The notes beneath the pieces were generated by a model. It was not told where the DNA came from. It did not search any database and saw nothing but the letters and a program-made list of their open reading frames with translations. From the NCBI GenBank assembly GCA_016711485.1, contig JADJSX010000023.1, forward strand, positions 1,381,001-1,445,000: a DNA stretch of 64,000 nucleotides, written 5' to 3'. The position numbers and the translations under genes were made by a program. Below are positions 52,079 through 61,605 of this stretch, piece by piece. Source of the DNA: Leptospiraceae bacterium (GTDB taxonomy: Bacteria; Spirochaetota; Leptospiria; Leptospirales; Leptospiraceae). Positions within the stretch are counted from its first letter, which is position 1; each line of letters opens with the position of its first letter.

Positions 52079-53104
52079 TATTTTTTTATAAATTGTGCTT
52101 CGCCGCAGGAGAGATTAGAGGCAGCGATTCAAGCTGGCGATTTAGAGGATACCAAAAAAGCAATAGCAGATAAGGCGGATTTAGAAGCAGAGTTACAAAA
52201 AAATATAACTCCTTTAGAATTAGCAATTAAAAAAAATAAATTAGATATAGTAAAACTATTAATTGAGAAAGGGGCCAATGTAAATCCAACCAAAGCGGAA
52301 TCTGGCTATACACCCTTGCATGTAGCAGCCATAAACAATAGATTAGAAATCGCAAAGTACATCATAGAAAAAGGCTCAAACATAAATGCGCAAACAAAGT
52401 TCGGAACAACTCCTTTGCATCATGCTGCAGAAAAAGGCTCATATGAAGTTGCACAACTCCTGATTGAAAAAGGTGCTGATTTAAATCTTTCAGATAAGAA
52501 AGGTCAATCTCCATTACTTTGGGCTATTGACAAAGAAAAGCCTAAATTAGCCAAGCTATTAATTACTAAAGGTGCTGACATAAAAGGCAGAACTGATATT
52601 GGATGGACACCACTTTACTCCGCGTGTTTTGGAAATGACGCTGATTTAGTAAAAACGCTAATTGACAAAGGTGCAGATGTAAATGCAAAAAGTATTACAT
52701 TAGAAACTCCTTTGCATGTATCAGTTCATAGTTTTGAGATTACAAAACTACTACTAGCTAAAGGAGCAAATAAAAAAGCTGAAAATGATAAAGGTGAACT
52801 TCCCATTGACAAAGCTAGGAAGGAAGGCAATCCTACCGTATTACGCCTATTAGGCGCTTCTGAAGATGAAATTGCGAAAGCTATAAGTAATAAAGAAAGA
52901 AAAGAAGAGCGCGAAAAGGAGGCAGAATCCAATCAGGAGGAAAGAGAAACTTCTAACACAAGATATATTGAAACTTGTAAAAGACAATGTACGTCCAATC
53001 TGAATACTTGTAGATTAGCACAATCAGGGGACGCCGCAGAAAAGTTAAAACAAGAAGTCAAATGCGTTTTCGAGCATTCTAGCTGTAATGATAAATGTAA
53101 ATGA
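51994..53104 (+). CDS. Ankyrin-repeat lipoprotein, out of frame at a T7 tract
   Basis: ATG 51994 follows AGGAGA. The signal peptide MLYLNTTYPCDRITKCKPFL, GILVFATILFF runs into seven T (52081-52087) and shifts frame. With six T it continues INCASPQERLEAAIQAG, giving a lipobox (FINC), about seven ankyrin repeats (residues ~45-270, TPLHVAAINNRLEIAKYIIE and similar), a charged stretch and a cysteine-rich tail; 369 residues in all. As assembled, only the part from TTG 52067 would be in frame and would lack export. Probably a surface protein-binding lipoprotein. Confidence 0.8.
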
Positions 53105-53328
53105 TCTTGTCCTCTAGTAATTTAAGAGAATGCCACGCCTGTGAAAGAAAATGCAAATCAACTTATGGATATTGAATCAAAGAAAAAAGAAACGAAATTT
53201 GAGTTAACTCTCTATTTTGCGCTATAGAGAAACATGTAACTTTTATAAAAAAAATACCTACAATAACGCTAAATTTTTTCTTGTCATCTCGGAAAATACA
53301 TTTAGAATGAATGCAAAGGAGTCTTAAA

Positions 53329-53454
53329 ATGGAACAAATGCCCTTATGGTATCTTGCCTGCGGAATCTTAGTAATCGCCTGTGGTGTTACTGTTGTAATG
53401 ATTGGAGTATCAAGAATCATTGCTAGTAGAGTTGCGCGTGAACTTAAAAAATGA
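53329..53454 (+). CDS. 41-residue membrane protein
   Basis: ATG 53329 follows AAAGGAG at ideal distance. The product MEQMPLWYLACGILVIACGV then TVVMIGVSRIIASRVARELKK has one transmembrane helix and a basic tail. Its stop overlaps the next start (ATGA). Such tiny genes are easily missed; function is unknown. Confidence 0.6.
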   Translation: MEQMPLWYLACGILVIACGVTVVMIGVSRIIASRVARELKK

Positions 53455-53642
53455 ACAATCCCGAAGAGGAGGAAAAACTTGGTGTCCTTATCGTTTTTAT
53501 TGGCACTCTTATTGTTGGTCTGGGTTTCGGTCTTCTATTCACTTTTAGATAATACAGAGAATTCGTAGAAGTTCTTATGGTTGTCACTGGAATTTCTAGC
53601 TTTTTATTTACTGTCTACCTTGCCTTTAGAAATACGAAATAA
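53451..53642 (+). pseudogene. Two-helix small membrane protein with an in-frame stop
   Basis: From ATG 53451 the frame reads MNNPEEEEKLGVLIVFIGTL then IVGLGFGLLFTFR and TAA (53550-53552). The same frame continues YREFVEVLMVVTGISSFLFT and ends at 53642. Without the TAA it would be a 63-residue protein with two helices. It may be a broken gene or two coupled peptides (an ATG is at 53577). Confidence 0.5.
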
Positions 53643-54235
53643 AACCAATTAATGAATATTAAAACACTATCGTATTTTTCATTGGTGTTCATACATTCGA
53701 CTACGCTTAGTGTTAGTCGGTGGCAAAAAAAGCGGCTACACCTTCTTAGTCTTAGGGGCAAAAAAATCATCGTGTTATTGCAACAAGTTGTCCCATAGAG
53801 AATGTTCCGTTATTATTCAATCGGGTTAACCATCCCCTTCCAGGGAATATTATTTCAATCAACCCTAACTTCACTTCAGATGGCGAAGGTTGACCTGCAC
53901 CCTTTTATTATGGCTTCTACTAATTTTAATTGCGGCTAATTATCTGTAAACTGTAAATCAATTTGTCTAAAATCTCGTAAAATTTTTACTATTTATTTAA
54001 CTCCTCACATAAAACGGCAATTCCAATTCTAAAACCCCTCGAATAAAGTTAGGTGCCGAATCTTTTACTCCCAAGTCTTTGGAATTGTGTTGTTTTTGAT
54101 AGAAATAACTATTCTAGATATAAAAAATACTTTTCATCCTTGATAAAGTTTTATTTGTAGGGAATGTATATTTTAAAAGCATTTAGTCCAATAGAATACA
54201 ATCTTTTAGAAAATTAAAAAATAGATAAACACTTC
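53643..54235. other. Intergenic region, no gene seen
   Basis: A TTCGACTACGCTTAGTG motif (53696-53712) resembles the short motif at 39146-39174. No open frame with a start and ribosome site was found. The last ~60 bp should hold the promoter of the hybrid kinase. Confidence 0.4.
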
Positions 54236-57200
54236 ATGAACAAACTTATAGTATTCTTTTTTTTAATATATTCTAGTTTTCTATATTCTCAGAGTGAGGA
54301 AGAAACCATTCTTATAAACTCTGACAAAGAAATTCTAAATATTGGCAAGAAAATGTATCTATTGGAAGATACACAAAACAAACTAACTATCGAAGATATT
54401 CAAAAGCCAGAATACCAAAAGATGTTTAAAAAATCGGAAGAAGAAATTCCGAATTTTAATTCTTCGCATGGTAAAATTTGGGTTAAGTTCACTGTATTAA
54501 ATCAAACTGAAAAAGAAATTATTCTAGAAGTTGGTGAGTCTACTGCGTGGTATATTGATTTCTATAAACCAAATCCGGCAGGTAAACCAGAATTAGCCAC
54601 TAAAACCGGAATGATGCGTCCAATTGAAAATAGAGAAGTGGATAATAATTTTTTTCTATTTGAACTTTCTAAATCTCCAGAAAAAAAGTCTTATTACTTT
54701 TCGATTCAATCAGAATCGACATTTATAATTCCTGTAAGACTCGGTAGTACAAAAAGTTTATTTGAGAGTAGTTACCCGCATATACTTTTTTTAGGTATGT
54801 TTTCCGGTTTTATTTTCATCATGTTTTTTTACAATTTATTTGTTTATTTTTCAGTTAGAGTCGATGTTTATCTTTATTATTGTGGGTACTTGTTTTTTGG
54901 TTTGTTTGTAAATAATTTTATCTCTGGTAATTTTGGTTACAAATGGAATCCGATTTCTTATTTTTCAGAATACTTTATGTTCTTTTTATTTGTATCTAGT
55001 TTTTTTATCATTATTTTTCTAATTAAGTTATTACAAATTGGGAAACGTCAGTTATTTTTTTATATCACACTTGGTTATCTTTTTCTTTGTTTTGTATTTA
55101 TGGTAATCAATGTTGCCACTGGAACTTATACACTCATCATTGATATTTTTCAAATTTCTACTTTATTTGTTTATCTGTATATTTTCCAATATAGTATTTT
55201 TTATTATATAAAAGGAAATAAAAGTGCACGTTTTGTAGTGTTTGGTTTTTCATTTTACTTAATGGGTATTGCGGTTGCCGTTTTACAAAATTTTGGAATT
55301 GTACCTACCAATTTTTTTACCGGCTATTCAGTAGTATTCGGAACTTCAGTCGAATTGATGATGTTTTCGTTAGCATTAGCAGACAGAATTAACAAAAGCC
55401 AAAAGGATAAAGAAGAAGCATTATTAGAAAAACAAAAAGCACAGTTCGAACTATTAGAAAATTCAAAAGAAAATGAAAAAAAGATTAGAGCTCAAAATAT
55501 TGAATTGATAGCGACTCAAAACAGTTTAGTGTTCGCAGAACAAAAAGCACAAACTAAAAGTCGTTTTTTAGAAGCAGTTGCCTTAACTAATACATACTTA
55601 TTAAAAGAAAATGATTGGAAAGTAGCCTTACAAAAAGGTTTTGAAGTAATTGGAAATAACGTCGGTGTTGATAGAGTGTATTTCTTTGAAAAAGTTAATA
55701 CTCCAGAAAGTGAATCCATTTTGATAAGCCAAAAGATAGAATGGGTTTCAAAATTTGCTAAAGCAGAAATAGACAATCCTGAATTACAAAATTTACAATT
55801 TGAAACTTTCAAAGAGATGTCAGAAAAAATTCTGAATAACCAAATTTTTTCCGTATCCAGATCAAATTCTAGCGAAAATTTTTTACATACAATTCTGATA
55901 CCACAAAACATTTACTCCCTTGTGGCAGTTCCTATTTTTTTGGAAGGAAAATTTTTTGGATTTATTGGCTTTGATGATTGTAGAGAAGAGCGAGAAATTT
56001 CCAGTGAAGAAATTAATATTTTACTCACACTATCTTCTAATTTAGCAACAACAGTACTCAGTAAAAAAGCCCAATCTGATTTGATGATCGCAAAAGAAAA
56101 AGCGGAAGCAGGGAGCAAAGAAAAAACTGAATTTCTGGCAAATATGAGTCATGAAATTCGAACTCCCTTAAATGCAGTCATTGGTTTTACCGAGCTATTG
56201 AAAAATACGGAGCTTACAAAAATCCAGAAACAATTTGTTGACAATGCAAATCTTTCGGCTCAGACTTTACTTGCAATTATCAATGATATTCTTGACTTCT
56301 CCAAAATTGAAGCAGGGATGTTGGATATTGAGAATATAAAAACTGATCTGATTGAAGTATTTAAAGACTGTTTTGAAATTGTGAAATTTTCGGCTGATAA
56401 AAAGGCGATTCAACTTTTGCTAGATATCGACTCCCAAATGCCAAGATTCGGATTTATTGATCCGATTAGACTAAAACAAATCCTATTAAACTTACTCAGT
56501 AATGCAATTAAATTTACTGAAATTGGGGAAGTCGAACTTAAAGTTGTCTACACGCACGTTGAAAATTCAAAAGGCAAACTTTCATTTACCGTAAGAGATA
56601 CTGGAATTGGAATTAAAAATGAACAAAAAGAAAAACTATTCAAAGCATTTTCACAAGCCGATAGTTCCACAACTAGAAAATTTGGAGGAACTGGACTTGG
56701 TCTTATCATCTCTGAGCTGATAGCAAAAAAATTTGGAAGTAAAATTGAGTTAGAAAGTGAATACGGAAAAGGAACTACTTTTTATTTTCACATTGTAATT
56801 GATTTTGAAGAAGATAAAAAAAATACTCCTGAACCAGTCCCAGTAATCGAAGATTCTGAACCAATAGAAAATTGGAAAGATTCTGAGAATAGGTCCGTTC
56901 AAAATAAATCAAAATTCAATATCCTCATTGTAGATGATGTTGATTTGAATTTAAAGTTACTTCAAAATATTTTTGAAAATTTTTTCCCCGAGTCAAAACT
57001 TTTAGAAGCAACGAATGGAAAAGAAGCTATCAGCGCATTCTTAGAAACAAAACTGGATCTCATCATCATGGATATACAAATGCCTGTAATGGATGGTTTG
57101 GAAGCCACAAGAAATATTCGTAAATTAGAAGAAAAGTCAAACAAAAATATTCCAATCATTGCCATCACGGCAGGCACTTCCAAAGAAGAGGAAGAAAAAT

Positions 57201-57292
57201 GCTTCGCCGCAGGAATGAATGATTTTTTATCAAAACCTGTCGCTATATCTAAACTTAAAAATATTCTTGATAAGTATTTTGCAAATTTATAA
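54236..57292 (+). CDS. 7TMR-DISM hybrid sensor histidine kinase with GAF and receiver domains
   Basis: A 1018-residue protein: signal peptide, an extracytoplasmic 7TMR-DISMED2-type domain (about 25-175), seven helices (about 180-385), a coiled coil, a GAF-like domain (about 445-610), HisKA with FLANMSHEIRTPLNAV (about residue 642), an ATPase domain with DTGIGIK and GGTGLGLIIS, and a receiver domain (about 895-1017) with the acceptor Asp in IIMDIQMP. It senses an external ligand, perhaps a carbohydrate, and acts through a phosphorelay. No partner is adjacent. Confidence 0.92.
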   Translation: MNKLIVFFFLIYSSFLYSQSEEETILINSDKEILNIGKKMYLLEDTQNKLTIEDIQKPEYQKMFKKSEEEIPNFNSSHGKIWVKFTVLNQTEKEIILEVGESTAWYIDFYKPNPAGKPELATKTGMMRPIENREVDNNFFLFELSKSPEKKSYYFSIQSESTFIIPVRLGSTKSLFESSYPHILFLGMFSGFIFIMFFYNLFVYFSVRVDVYLYYCGYLFFGLFVNNFISGNFGYKWNPISYFSEYFMFFLFVSSFFIIIFLIKLLQIGKRQLFFYITLGYLFLCFVFMVINVATGTYTLIIDIFQISTLFVYLYIFQYSIFYYIKGNKSARFVVFGFSFYLMGIAVAVLQNFGIVPTNFFTGYSVVFGTSVELMMFSLALADRINKSQKDKEEALLEKQKAQFELLENSKENEKKIRAQNIELIATQNSLVFAEQKAQTKSRFLEAVALTNTYLLKENDWKVALQKGFEVIGNNVGVDRVYFFEKVNTPESESILISQKIEWVSKFAKAEIDNPELQNLQFETFKEMSEKILNNQIFSVSRSNSSENFLHTILIPQNIYSLVAVPIFLEGKFFGFIGFDDCREEREISSEEINILLTLSSNLATTVLSKKAQSDLMIAKEKAEAGSKEKTEFLANMSHEIRTPLNAVIGFTELLKNTELTKIQKQFVDNANLSAQTLLAIINDILDFSKIEAGMLDIENIKTDLIEVFKDCFEIVKFSADKKAIQLLLDIDSQMPRFGFIDPIRLKQILLNLLSNAIKFTEIGEVELKVVYTHVENSKGKLSFTVRDTGIGIKNEQKEKLFKAFSQADSSTTRKFGGTGLGLIISELIAKKFGSKIELESEYGKGTTFYFHIVIDFEEDKKNTPEPVPVIEDSEPIENWKDSENRSVQNKSKFNILIVDDVDLNLKLLQNIFENFFPESKLLEATNGKEAISAFLETKLDLIIMDIQMPVMDGLEATRNIRKLEEKSNKNIPIIAITAGTSKEEEEKCFAAGMNDFLSKPVAISKLKNILDKYFANL

Positions 57293-57385
57293 TTTTATTC
57301 TTTAATTTTCCTTTTTTCTTCACAATGTTTTTATAATCCCATTGAATTTCTTGTGATTTTTTAGCCAACGTTTTAAGTCTTTTGC

Positions 57386-57456
57386 TGTAAGCTTTTAATT
57401 TGTATAATTAGAATGGGATAAGTTGGATGCAAATTAGGCGATAGCCGCTAGAAGGA
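57386..57456 (+). repeat. Repeat R, copy 9 (short)
   Basis: GCTGTAAGCTTTTAATTTGT, TAGAATGGGATAAGTTGGAT, GCAAATTAGGCGATAGCCG and CTAGAAGGAAA. The 5' GTTCAA part is not recognisable, and the centre is shortened. It lies 85 bp before a lipoprotein gene on the same strand. Confidence 0.75.
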
Positions 57457-57541
57457 AATCTGTGGATAAAACAATTAGGAAATGAATTGACAAACCCTTT
57501 TATCGGTAGCAAAATAGAAATCTCGGGGAAAACTGAATATA

Positions 57542-58744
57542 GTGAAAATTATCAAACGCCTACAAAGAAATTGCATTTTCATTTTACTTTTGACGTTGTT
57601 TGGGTGTGGAATTAAACCAACGCCTGAACTGATTGGTTTTTTTAGTCTCGCAGAGGCGACTTCTTCCATTCCCATCATACAATATACGGTAGGCGGAACA
57701 GTTACAGGATTAACCGGTACGGTCGTGTTACAAAATAATCTTTCCAATGATCTAAGTATCTCTACTGACGGCGCGTTTACTTTTACTTCTGGTGTCAATG
57801 CAGGATCTGCTTATTCTGTTACTGTATTAACCCAACCGAGCCTTCAAACCTGTTCGGTTTCCAATGGAAGCGGAACAATTGGTTCAGCGGATGTCACAAA
57901 TATTACAATCAATTGTACAACTAACAGTACTGTAAATACGTTATCAGCTTTATCTACTAGCTCAGGAACCTTAAATCCTACTTTTGCAACATCGACTTTG
58001 AGTTATACTTTTTCAGTCGTAAATTCAGTTGCCAATATTACAGTCACACCAACTGCAACGGATACAACTGCCACTATACAAGTAAATTCCACGAACGTCA
58101 TATCAGGAGTAGCTTCGGGAAATATTCCTTTAAGCGTTGGATCAAATACGATTACAATTATTGTTACAGCGCAAGACTCTTCTACTAGCACTTATACATT
58201 AACCATTATCCGCTCAACTCTAAATTTTTTGAGAATCTTTGTAACTGCAAATACCTACGATGGAAACCTGAGAGAGTCAGCAGCTAACGGAAAAACTGGT
58301 GCTGATTTAAAATGCAATGCGGTAGACGCCAATAAACCTTCAGATGGAAGTGTTTACAAGGCGATTATCGCTGAATCTGGAAATCGAATTGCCTGTTCGA
58401 CCGTCATTTGTATTAGCCCAACAAATAAAATAGATTGGGTTTTAAGAGCTAATACTCAATACGTTAATACAGGTGGAACAACGATCTTTACTACAAACAG
58501 TGATGGGATTTTTGTATTCGGTAGCTTATCCGCATCTTTTCTTGCAGCAAGCCAATACTGGACGGGGATAAGCACTGTAAATCTATGGGTAGCATCTGGC
58601 GGAAATCATTGTTCCAATTGGACTTCTAATAGTGGTGGAGTAAATGGAAACTATGGAAATGGATCTAGCACAACCTATACATCAATTGCCGCAACCTCTG
58701 GAGCATGTAATACCACAAAATCATTATTATGCGCAGAGCAATAA
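57542..58744 (+). CDS. Leptospira-type DUF1554 lipoprotein with cadherin-like beta-sandwich domain
   Basis: A 400-residue lipoprotein starting at GTG 57542, with lipobox LFGC at Cys22. Residues about 45-130 form a repeat-like beta domain (GGTVTGLTGTVVLQNN), residues about 135-225 a cadherin-like beta-sandwich (LSALSTSSGTLNPTFATSTL then SYTFSV), and residues about 230-400 a DUF1554 domain (FVTANTYDGNL, ADLKCNA, NHCSNWTS, LLCAEQ). DUF1554 is largely confined to Leptospira surface lipoproteins and is a main clue to the organism. Binding of host or environmental ligands is a guess. Confidence 0.88.
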   Translation: MKIIKRLQRNCIFILLLTLFGCGIKPTPELIGFFSLAEATSSIPIIQYTVGGTVTGLTGTVVLQNNLSNDLSISTDGAFTFTSGVNAGSAYSVTVLTQPSLQTCSVSNGSGTIGSADVTNITINCTTNSTVNTLSALSTSSGTLNPTFATSTLSYTFSVVNSVANITVTPTATDTTATIQVNSTNVISGVASGNIPLSVGSNTITIIVTAQDSSTSTYTLTIIRSTLNFLRIFVTANTYDGNLRESAANGKTGADLKCNAVDANKPSDGSVYKAIIAESGNRIACSTVICISPTNKIDWVLRANTQYVNTGGTTIFTTNSDGIFVFGSLSASFLAASQYWTGISTVNLWVASGGNHCSNWTSNSGGVNGNYGNGSSTTYTSIAATSGACNTTKSLLCAEQ

Positions 58745-58764
58745 CGAAAATGCTCTTTTTCTAA

Positions 58765-58959
58765 TTGGTAATGACAGGTGCGGAATTTAACGCCCATACA
58801 TTAAATACAATTTTAAATCAAGTATTTATTACTCATAGCGGGGATACTTGGAATTTGTTTATCTTGTTATTTCTGGGTTTCATTTTTGGTATCGCAACCA
58901 CACTAAAAGGAATTTTTTCTTGTACATATTTTACCTTTTGTACCGGACTAAACTACTAA
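58765..58959 (+). pseudogene. Fragment of a CHASE2-domain protein
   Basis: The frame TGAEFNAHTLNTILNQVFIT followed by a transmembrane helix (LFILLFLGFIFGIATTL) matches the end of CHASE2 sensors, where PGVEIHANALNTIL precedes the first helix. Only about 64 codons remain, without the sensor front or the cyclase or kinase output. It lies between the DUF1554 gene and the rhomboid gene. Confidence 0.5.
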
Positions 58960-58965
58960 ATGAGT

Positions 58966-59538
58966 TTATAAATCTTTCTTATAAAAGTAAGCTAAATAAA
59001 CTCCAGTAATTGCTCCAAATAAATGAGTCTCCCAAGATATATACCAATTCACGAGTCCCGGAACTACACCCCATACAAGCCCACCATAGAAAAAAGCGAT
59101 GAGTAGAGCGACTATCGCAAAAAGAGGTCTTCTTTTAAAATACCCTGCGGCAATTAAAAAAGCAGCGAGTGAATATACAAGTCCACTTGCGCCAACATGG
59201 TAGGCAGGACGCCCGCAAAACCAAACTAGAATATTTGTATACACCACCATAAAAAATAGAGCAGGAAATGCTGGCTTAGGATAAAAAACCAAAAGAGTAG
59301 TCATCAAAACCAACAAAGGAACAGAATTAGAAGCCAGATGCGAAAATCCAGAATGTAAAAAGGGGGATAGGATAATTCCGATTAGCCCTAATAAAGTTCT
59401 AGGGTAAACGCCAAAGGTAGTAAAATCAAACGGCAATACAAAATCAAGTATTGCTAGAACCCAGAGAATCACAACAAAGCTAATGGAATAACTAAGTGCG
59501 TTCTTTAATTTATCAAATCCTTTTTGATTATAATCCAT
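58966..59538 (-). CDS. Rhomboid-family intramembrane serine protease
   Basis: A 190-residue protein with six helices. The catalytic serine lies in HVGASGLVY (GxSG) and the histidine in SWETHLFGAI; GFSHLASN in the second part is the conserved loop. Rhomboids cut membrane proteins within the bilayer. The gene is complete, shorter than E. coli GlpG because it lacks the soluble N-terminal domain. It is alone. Confidence 0.92.
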   Translation of the reverse strand: MDYNQKGFDKLKNALSYSISFVVILWVLAILDFVLPFDFTTFGVYPRTLLGLIGIILSPFLHSGFSHLASNSVPLLVLMTTLLVFYPKPAFPALFFMVVYTNILVWFCGRPAYHVGASGLVYSLAAFLIAAGYFKRRPLFAIVALLIAFFYGGLVWGVVPGLVNWYISWETHLFGAITGVYLAYFYKKDL

Positions 59539-59587
59539 GGAAACTCCTATTATTTAAAATACAACAAAAAGTGTTAAGCAGTTTTTC

Positions 59588-59630
59588 GTAAAGTTTAAAT
59601 GCAAATTAGGCGATAGTCGCTAGAAAGATA
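59588..59630 (+). repeat. Repeat R, copy 10 (3' end only)
   Basis: GTAAAGTTTAAATGCAAATT, AGGCGATAGTCG and CTAGAAAGATAAA. The remainder of 59539-59880 has no gene. Confidence 0.65.
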
Positions 59631-59880
59631 AATATGCTATATCGCACTTCAATTTAATATTCAGAATTCAAAAGATATATAGCTCTATGATTAGACCAAA
59701 TTATTGACTAATAACTCCGGAAATACAACTTTTATGAGGACGTTTAGCTGGAATACTATGTTTAGTATGACATCTAGGTTTATCTCCTTGAAAAGGTGGA
59801 ATTACTTATGGTATTTAGAATAAAAAGTTTGAAGATTTTTAGAATAAGATTGGAAAATTACAAGACTCGGAAGCTACAAA

Positions 59881-61596
59881 CTATATTACTTTCTGAAAAA
59901 ACTTTTCGAGTGAGTCGATTAGTTTTTCAGGATGCAGGAGCATATTATAACTAGCCTCTCGCATCATTTCGGGGATAGATGGTTTTTCTTCTTTTCCGAT
60001 GGCGAGAGTATGCAGGTGAATTCCTTCTCGTTTTAATTCTTTGACTGCCTTGTGGACATCTTCTGTTCCATACTTTCCTTCGTATCTGTCGTAATCATTC
60101 GGTCTCGCATCCGTGAAGAGGATAATCCACTTTTGCCTTGCCGGGACTTCTTCTAATAAATGATTTGTATGTCTCAGGGCAGGACCAATTCTTGTATAAC
60201 CAATTGGCTCAATTGCTCCCAGTTTATTTTTTACTTGGATCCAATTTTCTTTTGGTTGTTTGATATTTAGGTATTTACAATGATTTCTAGTTCTAGAATA
60301 AAACGCACTCAAGGCAAACGGTATTGAAATGCTATCGAGTGCATCACAGAATAAAAGTAAAGCTTCCTTTTCTAAGTCTAATATGCGTTTGCCGGAAATC
60401 CAGGAATCCGTGGAAAGACTTATATCCATGAGGAAATAAATGAATATATCAGAGTATTCTCTTTTTTTTCGAGTGTATATAAATTCACTAGGAGTAATTT
60501 TTGCCACTAAGTCTGAGTATCTTTCGACTACCGCATCTAAGTCTATATCCTCACCAGAATTTTTCTTTCTTTGTATGGTTTTTAAATTTAATAAGCTATG
60601 TAATTTTCGTTTGAGATGGCTGGAGGTCTTTTTATTTTTAGAAAGTAATTTTTCGATGTATTCTGGCTTATATTCTAAATAATTTTCTTCGTGAATGGTG
60701 CAGTGATTGGGGAGATATTTTTTTTGTTTATAACTCCATTCGGGATAACAAGCTGTAACCACTCTGTCTTTATCATCTCCAATCTCGCCTCCAAATCCTA
60801 GGCCAGATTCAGTTGTCACTGTAGAATGTGCTGGATTTTCAGTTCGAATCAAATGTTTTAACTTTAATTCACTAACTGCTTCTTCTTGCTCTTCCATTTC
60901 ATCAGAGCCATCTAGATCCCGCCATTGCCCGTCGAATTCTTCTACTGTTTCAATTTTCTCAAAATTATGCCCGAGAGTATAGTCCTCAATTTGTTTTTTA
61001 TCTTCTTCAATTACTTCTGCCTCGGATAGGCTTTTACTGATTTTAGATTCTTTTCTCTCTTCTTTTTTTAAATTTCCCACTCCGTCTTTGGAGGTTAACT
61101 TAGATTTATCCACTTCCTTGATTTGAATATAAGAATTCTGGAATAACTGAATAATCCTTTGAAATTGAGATTTGTCTTTTTGTTTTAAAATTAATAAAGA
61201 TTTCTTCCAGTCTTGAAATTGTTCTTTTAGTTTTGGGTAATTTTGTAGTATCCTCTTTATAGAATTAAAAAGAAAGACACTTTGTGCAAAAGTAAAATTC
61301 CTCCTTCTTTCAGCTAAATATAGAAGTAGAAAGTGGATATGCAATTCACTATCTTTCTCTTCCAAAAGTAAGTTAACAGTTTCCGGTAAATAAAGAATAT
61401 CCCCCAACCAGCGAATATTTTCGTTCGCGTATTGGATTTGAAAAGAAGAACCGGAGAGTAAATATAAAAACCTTTGTAGGTATTTTTCTCTCGATTTAAA
61501 ATTATAATGAAAATACGGACTTTTGGGTGTAAGGAAATTTTTCCAACGTCGGTATCTTTTGTGTAAATGATAAAATACGAATTGATCCCACTCCAC
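59881..61596 (-). CDS. norD: NorD-type VWA protein for nitric oxide reductase activation
   Basis: A 571-residue protein with a C-terminal von Willebrand A domain (about 385-570) containing the metal site FLMDISLSTDSW and FTDARPNDYD. The first half is helical and the middle acidic and Lys-rich. NorD works with the AAA+ ATPase NorQ to insert the iron cofactor into nitric oxide reductase. It follows norQ by 9 nt. Confidence 0.88.
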   Translation of the reverse strand: MEWDQFVFYHLHKRYRRWKNFLTPKSPYFHYNFKSREKYLQRFLYLLSGSSFQIQYANENIRWLGDILYLPETVNLLLEEKDSELHIHFLLLYLAERRRNFTFAQSVFLFNSIKRILQNYPKLKEQFQDWKKSLLILKQKDKSQFQRIIQLFQNSYIQIKEVDKSKLTSKDGVGNLKKEERKESKISKSLSEAEVIEEDKKQIEDYTLGHNFEKIETVEEFDGQWRDLDGSDEMEEQEEAVSELKLKHLIRTENPAHSTVTTESGLGFGGEIGDDKDRVVTACYPEWSYKQKKYLPNHCTIHEENYLEYKPEYIEKLLSKNKKTSSHLKRKLHSLLNLKTIQRKKNSGEDIDLDAVVERYSDLVAKITPSEFIYTRKKREYSDIFIYFLMDISLSTDSWISGKRILDLEKEALLLFCDALDSISIPFALSAFYSRTRNHCKYLNIKQPKENWIQVKNKLGAIEPIGYTRIGPALRHTNHLLEEVPARQKWIILFTDARPNDYDRYEGKYGTEDVHKAVKELKREGIHLHTLAIGKEEKPSIPEMMREASYNMLLHPEKLIDSLEKFFQKVI

Positions 61597-61605
61597 GGCG
61601 TTGAC

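Noticed and set aside
20231..59630. Calling repeat R a proven integron cassette array
   Set aside because: No integrase is in the window, conserved sequence extends beyond the GTT box, and some copies break GTTRRRY. It is kept as a hypothesis only.
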